Source: Trissonchulus latispiculum
Taxonomy: Eukaryota > Nematoda > Enoplea > Enoplida > Ironidae
Assembly (NCBI GenBank): GCA_030248195.1
Contig: JASAND010000707.1
Span: forward strand, 1-64,000
Direction: 5' to 3'
Length of the DNA stretch: 64,000 bases
The notes below the pieces were generated by a model. It made no database searches and had not been told where the DNA came from. It was given only the letters and a program-made list of their open reading frames with translations. The translations under genes were made by a program, and so were the position numbers. Numbering within the stretch: the stretch's first letter is position 1; each line of letters opens with the position of its first letter. Positions 59,701 through 64,000 of the stretch are shown in pieces.

Positions 59701-60168
59701 TTGTTTGCGTATCGGGCAGCCCCTCACGCCTCCACTGGGGAATCTCCATACTATCTCCTCTTTGGGCGCGATCCTCGGCTGTTTTCGGACAATTTTTTGA
59801 CTACGCCTGCTCCGCGTATTCGAGACTTTAATACTGATTATGTTCAAGATTTGCGAGACCGTTTGAAATATACACGAGAATTAGTGACGGAGCATGTGAG
59901 ACAAGTTTTGCAGAAAAGAAAGGATGCATATGACAGCAAGGTCCGGGTTATCGAGTACAAAGTAGGGATGTTAGTATGGAAAGATGTGTCTCAAGCGAAT
60001 ATCCCGAAAGGTACAAGCCGCAAGTACCTGCCTGTATTTGAGGGACCCTTTCGGGTCACAAAAATCATATCTCCTACTAACTGTGAAATTCAATCGACAC
60101 TGCGTACTGATCCTCCGGCCGAAAATATTTATGTGAACCGGCTGAAACCGTTCTACCAAGACAAGTAG
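56668..60168 (+). CDS. pol: GypB Pol (RT, RNase H, integrase)
   Basis: The frame is open from 56668, just after a TAA at 56665, to the TAG at 60166-60168, and overlaps the end of gag-pro by ~43 nt in the -1 frame, so translation by frameshifting is likely. The first ~170 residues are an unassigned linker. The RT has LCVDYRKLNSVTK and the YIDD box at 57883-57894. RNase H begins LATDASYQGIAAVLQQ. The integrase has an HHCC-type finger (CHDELLGGCHNG...CPVCAAC) and a DDE core in LSMDVMHAP, LTDRGTPFC and NGACERLNG. A GPF module (GPFRVTKIIS) ends the protein. All catalytic residues are present without stops. The closest relative in the window is GypA Pol, but the two are well diverged in sequence. 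Confidence 0.9.
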   Translation, partial: RGGKTPTPETPQPLKSCLFEGSDLAPLPSSFSTRLPLVPVAFAEEVDFWVQHTQEGQSSLLPAGVRSEPLPEALLGRLSQGGLHQDSSPSAGCLPEWLGPVESEVDSGFPESPLGETIETSEQPVGIATTVPKVRSWVRKSLVRKIHPGEEGYERPVWRNFSENRVPENGEIVRTDLDDQLLEPLSVLDMGSTPVLSALQKRALLNQKIKFKDCCLLRRNQRRLRLMILNFPEIWDAAGGFGKTDIDYHYIEIEPGKRPIKARAYKVNPAQKQIIDEKLNAWLEQGLIQPSRSPWASPIILVAKKDGDWRLCVDYRKLNSVTKRDCYPIPYIHGLFESILGHCIFSKLDLASGFYQIPIYPPDREKTAFITHAGLFEFKVMPFGLCNAPSTFQRIIDQIMDGFIVYIDDVLVTSATQLDHLTRLLEVFLRCSREHVILKLSKCEFGKSSMPFLGHVLSKTGISTDPEKIRVVQQFPVPQNVKDVQSFLGWAGYYRRYVPNFLKIAHALNRLLRKDADFVWDGACQAAFETLKEKLVTAPVLVYPDFAKKFTLATDASYQGIAAVLQQQDEAEKFHPVAYAARALQAPEKNYHVTELEALAIYFGISYFQHYLILNEFDVITDHKALEYMLGDQAIPRTAQRRIARWRLFLASFRFRVIQRPGITNGAPDALSRNPPLWAGSFADHPQIPDFVGSLVVLAIEELDESEESEREAPEGETEGEGNPPPPLPRNAPQDIWKEALAADEFASAMMKFLVDKTVPQDQKLFNYIRKHSGNYEVENGLLYRFLLSHKGEKRKNSPRLVFVPQGCHHYVLKECHDELLGGCHNGKEKMFGVAARKYYWETLATDCEKYVQACPVCAACNPGPMKPQAYLKNFDPVEAPFERLSMDVMHAPTTREGNCRVLVIVDFFTRWGWAFPMKNEQTSTIAKIYAENIVAVHGPPREILTDRGTPFCSALLNDLCQLMGTKKVRTTAYHPQSNGACERLNGTIKRMLRKSMYGFQRGWDELLPWVLFAYRAAPHASTGESPYYLLFGRDPRLFSDNFLTTPAPRIRDFNTDYVQDLRDRLKYTRELVTEHVRQVLQKRKDAYDSKVRVIEYKVGMLVWKDVSQANIPKGTSRKYLPVFEGPFRVTKIISPTNCEIQSTLRTDPPAENIYVNRLKPFYQDK

Positions 60169-61004
60169 TTCCCCCTCCCCCCCTTGGTTGTGCTGTATAT
60201 GTTGTATTTTGTGTCCCTACCTATGAATTTATATAAATTTTCTTGTGTAAAACTATTATTTCTCTGAATATTTAAAATTTTATTGATTTTTGTACATTAT
60301 CAGAATAAATTACGTCTATAGTTACCGAATTTTCGGTTCAAATTTCCTTGCTATGTTCAAATTTTTATGTCTAAAGTCTTATTTCCTAGCGATTCTAAAA
60401 ATTCCAAATACGGAATGTTTCTAACACTTGTTTGGGTTAGTTTCTCACCTTTCTTTAGTTTTGTGACCCCTCCATTATTGCCGTATACGTATGTTGTGAC
60501 TGGTCTTTTCTTGTTTTAGCTTCCTGATCCTTTTGTTTATTTTAGCATCTTACCTTATCCTTTTGTTTTCAACACTGTATACGTATATAACCTATGTGTA
60601 TGATCTCACCTTTTGTTTCGTGTTTCACTTATTTTGTATGTTTTAGGCGCGTTAATTTCTGTGCGTCTGATTCTCTGCTGTTTGGTGGCTCGTAGGTGTG
60701 GTGGTTATTCGGTGGTTTCGGATTGGTTTGCTGGGTGTTATCTGGGATCCGGTACCGCCCGTGTCTTCGTCAGGACTGTCAGGATTGGTCTTGTTATTTG
60801 CATTGTGGTGTAAAAAGGTTGTGTTATAATAGTTTGCGTACCTACGAAATCATTTCATTGTGTATCTTTGTTTGCTAGTTATGGATATGTCACATTATAA
60901 GTCGCAGCAAGTGCAGAAGGTTTCTGAGAAAGTGCCTAATTTGTCTAGACAAATAGACTATTTCGAGATATTTTTCCATATTTCGAGACAAACTTTCTAG
61001 ACAA
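60169..61004 (+). other. Probable GypB 3' untranslated region
   Basis: T-rich, without frames of note, similar in style to the GypA 3' region. No polypurine tract followed by a TGTGAAAT LTR start was found here. Confidence 0.45.
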
Positions 61005-61310
61005 ATGTAAGCTTTCGAGACATTTTGTAAATATTTCGAGACATTTTGAAAATATTTCTGGACCCTTTCAAAATATTTTGAGACATATTGAAAATATTTC
61101 GAGACATATTGAAAATATTTCGAGACAAAATGTATGTCGAAACTTTATGTCTCGAAAGTTTGCAAATGTCTCGAAAGTTTGCAAATGTCTCGAAAGTTGT
61201 ATCGAAACTTTAATGTCTCAAAAGTTTGCAAATGTCTCGAAAGTTTGCAAATGTCTCGAAAGTTTGCAAATGTCTCGAAAGTTTGCAAAAGTTCCCGAAA
61301 GTTGGTATAT
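61005..61310. repeat. Tandem repeats in two opposed arrays (GAGACA / TGTCTC)
   Basis: On the left (61010-61135) units like TTTCGAGACATATTGAAAATA repeat about five times. On the right (61155-61295) a ~19-20-nt unit ATGTCTCGAAAGTTTGCAA repeats about eight times. The core TTTCGAGACA of the first is the reverse complement of TGTCTCGAAA in the second, so transcripts could pair. Confidence 0.7.
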
Positions 61311-62099
61311 GCATTGAAAATTGTCTCTAAAGTTACAAATACCGTAAATGTTTCATGTCAGGTAAATATCTTTCGCATTTATAATTTATAGTTTGTGTTA
61401 TGAATTGAGAAAGTTGCGGCACTGGAAAATGGGTGTGTTTACTGGTCATGCCGCCGGGGTTGGCCTTTAACGGTAGGTGGAATCTGGTCATAAGTGTGTT
61501 AGGGGGGCACGTAATTGGGATCCGCCACCAAAATGACAAATTTTTTGCGACCCCCCCCCACCAGATTTTCAGATTTTGCTACCCCACCCCAAATTCTTGG
61601 CCAAAAATTGCAAATTTAGGGGGTTCTTCCCATTTTTGGGTACCCTCCCCTATTCTCGAGCCGAACCCCTAGATATTTAGCCCAGCCACACCTATGAATC
61701 TGATGGATCCCGATGAGGGGGGAGGAGATGACTAGCTCGGATAGGGGTGAGGGGCATAAGTGTGGCTTATGGGGGGGGGGGGGTTCGGCTCGAGAAGGGT
61801 GGGCGATCCCAAAATCCCAAAACCTTATTTTGGGAAATCCAAAATGTAGCAATTTTTTCCTTAATTTTCCGAAAACTCTCCAGACATTTTTAAAATTTTG
61901 GATCCGCCGCAAATTTGGAGCATAGGTGGCTGGGGGGGGGTGAACCCCCCACCAAAACGACAAATTTTGACGCCCCCTCCGGATTGTCCTGTGCTCGTGC
62001 GGTTCCTACTTTTTTTCCTACTTTTTCCTCGCATTCCTTCTATTTTTCTACTTTAGAGCAAAAATTCATACTGTTTTCTACTTTTCACAGGATAACTTT

Positions 62100-62880
62100 T
62101 TCCGGAAGAATGTCTGGAAAACATTTTGCCAGGGTTTTTCCAGACTTTTTCCAGAGAATTTTGAGGCACTTTCCAGACTTTTTCAAACTTTCCAGTTATT
62201 TTCCAGGAGTTTTCCAGAGATTTTCCAGACTTTTTCGAGAAAGTTTAGAGACACTTTCCAGACTTTTTCAAACTTTTTTCCAGATATTTCCACGGGTTTT
62301 CCAGAAATTTTTCCGACTTTTTTCTAAATTTTTAAATTTTCCAGACATTTTGTAGGTATTTTCCGCATTACTCAGGATTGTTTACCGGGTCCAGACAATT
62401 TCTAGACCTTTTTGATCACTCCGCTTTACTTTCCAGACATTTTCAGATCCAGGGGGCCCTTTGCGATTTGGGCCCCCTCCTTTGACATTCCGGGCCCCCC
62501 CCTAGAAATTTTTTCAGCTGTTTATATTTCGGCGGTTTTCCAGAGATTTTTCGACTTTTTTCTAAATTTTTAAATTTTCCAGACATTTTTTAGGTATTTT
62601 CCGCATCACTCAGGATTGTTTACCGGGTCCAGACAATTTCTTGACCTCTTTGATCACTCCGCTTTACTTTCCAGACATTTTCTAGACTTTTCCCAGAGTC
62701 TTTCAGAATCACGTGTTTTCATCATGTTTTTCCGGAAACTTTAGGGTTCTGGGGGGGCGACCCAAGTCTGGGGGGGGGGCGATTTCTGGGCAGTGGCGGA
62801 TCCAGGGGGGCCCATTGCGATTTGGATCCCCTCCTTTGACATTTCGAGCCCCCCCTAGGAATTTTTTCAGCTGTTTATAT
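62100..62880. repeat. Degenerate TTTTCCAGACTTTTT array with larger duplication
   Basis: The word TTTTCCAGAC recurs many times between 62090 and 62700 at irregular 20-40-nt spacing. A larger segment around TTTACCGGGTCCAGACAATT (62376 and 62620) plus its flanks is duplicated, together with a GC-rich block (near 62452-62525 and 62809-62880) ending TTTTTTCAGCTGTTTATAT. Confidence 0.65.
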
Positions 62881-63120
62881 GCATCTTTTGAGTGAAAATT
62901 ATTTTAATTTTAATTAATAATTTTAATAAATTTCACAAATTTTTAAAAAATTTCGCCTGCGGCGTACTTATACTTCTGTGCTGCTTTATTACGTACGTAG
63001 TTCTGCGACAGAACTTCTGTCTCTTCAAGTGTCTTCTATTTTGTTTCCCTTCCTGTTTTGTCAGTAAACGTTGTAACGTTGGAACAGTAACGTTCCAAAA
63101 CGTTGTAAACGTTAATACAT

Positions 63121-63355
63121 AATAGCGTCGCAGGCGAGCAAATTTTTTAAATTCAGTTAGAAAAGCACCGCAGGCCCGAAAAATTTTAAAAATTCAGTTA
63201 CAAAAGCGCCGAAGGCGAGAAAAATTTTAAAAATCGGGATAGAAAAGCGCCGCTGGCGAGAAAAATTTTAAAAATCGAGATAGGAAGGCGCCGCAGGCGA
63301 CAAAGATTATAAAAATCGAGATAGAAAAGCGCCGCCGCAGGCGCGAAAAATTTTC
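63121..63355 (+). repeat. ~40-bp tandem repeat, about six copies
   Basis: The unit contains AAAAGCGCCGCAGGCGAG followed by AAAAATTTTAAAAATCGAGA, with scattered changes between copies. Just upstream (63065-63113) several AACGTT palindromes cluster. Confidence 0.75.
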
Positions 63356-63489
63356 ATAATTTTTAATTTTATGCACTAAAAATAGCTCAATTCTTGCTTT
63401 CTCCCTGAGAATTCTCGGGGGGGGTCGGACAAAAAGGGGGGGTCGGAACCCCCAAAACCCAACCCCCCCCCCTGGGTGCGCCCATGGCT

Positions 63490-63845
63490 TCTGGCACTAA
63501 AGTCTGACCAAAAAATCTTGGAACCGAACAGTCAGCACCAGTCCTGAGTTATCCTTTGAAGGTAGTCTATATAAAGTATATATTTTTAGAATCCTCAGGA
63601 GGAGGAGATTCCGATAAACCCATCATATCCGGTCTATATCCGGTTACCGGATACTAAATCGATAAAAATGCTTCAGATTCGGAAGAAAAATGCTAATTAA
63701 TTCATACTCTAGTATATTAGTCCTTGGCTCAAAACATTTCCGAAAATCGGGGCACATCCGGTCCATGTCCGGTAACCGGATGCACAGGTCACAAAAACTG
63801 TACAGCAAGATGGGTAGGTCGTACAGTTTCGCTGATTGGATTTTT
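63490..63845 (+). repeat. Unfilled copy of the 42.3-44.1-kb repeat
   Basis: Shares ordered blocks with 42345-44115 (see that entry) but is continuous across both foldback insertion points: GTCTATATAAAGTAT is unbroken near 63567-63581, and the AAAAT...GGGGCACATCC junction near 63744-63760 lacks the second element. It serves as the empty-site reference. Confidence 0.75.
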
Positions 63846-64000
63846 GGATTCCTCGGGTCGAAATTAGTCTGTATCCAAAATTTTGTCCGGTTTGGACCAA
63901 AATTGCGTGATATATGGTCGTATCCGGTTCGCAAAAAACCGGAAAAAACCGTTTTTCCGGCCTGGTGCTCGGAATCGCGGATTAAAAATGTTCCCTTTTG
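63846..64000. other. Window end, nothing recognised
   Basis: Continues past the shared repeat block with no recognisable feature before the window ends. Confidence 0.4.

Larger units (their letters stand above)
50792..60168 (+). mobile_element. GypB: second Ty3/Gypsy element, 3' end not seen
   Basis: A 5' LTR and tRNA-Arg primer-binding site are followed by gag-pro and pol, all plus strand. No copy of the LTR was found between 60168 and 64000, so the 3' end is either beyond the window or lost; the right limit given is the pol stop. There is no ORF3-like frame after pol in view. It inserted into the minus-strand NADAR-type element. Pol is intact, but gag-pro needs frame changes at G runs. Confidence 0.82.

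Noticed and set aside
61078..61391. Overlapping frames of 79 and 85 codons
   Set aside because: Produced by the TGTCTCGAAAG tandem repeat; the translated repeats are not a protein family.
63121..63355. Regularly spaced repeats that superficially suggest a CRISPR array
   Set aside because: There are no unique spacers; the whole ~40-bp unit repeats, and the genome is eukaryotic.

Overview
The window comes from an invertebrate animal nuclear genome and is almost entirely transposon-derived. The evidence is an intron-containing host gene with GT-AG junctions (an SLC28/CNT nucleoside transporter), animal-type BEL/Pao and Ty3/Gypsy retrotransposons, a CR1/Jockey-like LINE, foldback DNA elements, and primer-binding sites that match metazoan tRNA-Arg and initiator tRNA-Met. 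No prokaryotic features are present. I cannot name the phylum from sequence alone.

Layout. 1-8.4 kb: AT-rich intergenic DNA with one tRNA-Arg-like gene (687-758), a terminal-inverted-repeat element (3518-4510) and a degenerate reverse-transcriptase-like scrap near 7.5-7.9 kb. 8.5-10.7 kb: a decayed minus-strand LINE. 10.7-34.1 kb: a minus-strand BEL/Pao element with identical-length 131-bp LTRs and a PHD-like finger in Gag. It is split by a 17.5-kb plus-strand Gypsy element, called GypA here (13334-30810). GypA has near-identical LTRs, a repeat-bearing leader, intact gag and pol, and a 1774-codon ORF3 that overlaps the pol stop as TAATG. 34.1-41.1 kb: the CNT gene on the minus strand, with six recognisable exons, two frameshifts, and truncation by the BEL element; its introns carry foldback elements and a TRIM. 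41.2-45.8 kb: an old repeat filled by two foldback elements, one carrying a 90-nt poly-G tract. An unfilled copy of that repeat lies at 63.5-63.8 kb. 45.8-50.7 kb: a second, GC-rich, minus-strand accessory ORF related to GypA ORF3 but broken by TAG codons. 50.8-60.2 kb: a second Gypsy element, GypB, with a 5' LTR, frameshifted gag-pro and intact pol, but no 3' LTR in view. 60.2-64 kb: degenerate tandem repeats.

The most notable content is the accessory module. GypA ORF3 carries a DEDDy 3'-5' exonuclease-like domain with all five signature residues in place, then a dsRBD-like segment, then a diverged NADAR/YbiA-like domain. The broken minus-strand ORF at 47.9-50.7 kb keeps the same dsRBD-like to NADAR order, with a much more canonical NADAR motif set. 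This suggests a family of giant LTR retrotransposons that carry nucleic-acid-processing and nucleotide/NAD-related enzyme domains downstream of pol.

A second notable item is a TRIM (39666-40440) whose 280-285-bp LTRs each enclose a tRNA-like sequence. It has a 4-bp target duplication, and a solo LTR of the same family lies nearby. The arrangement recalls Cassandra TRIMs, which carry 5S rRNA in their LTRs.

Inferred order of events: the CNT gene decayed and was hit by BEL; GypA then landed in BEL pol; GypB landed in the minus-strand accessory ORF. Neither BEL nor GypA has matching flanking target duplications, so later deletion or ectopic recombination (or misassembly) must be considered.
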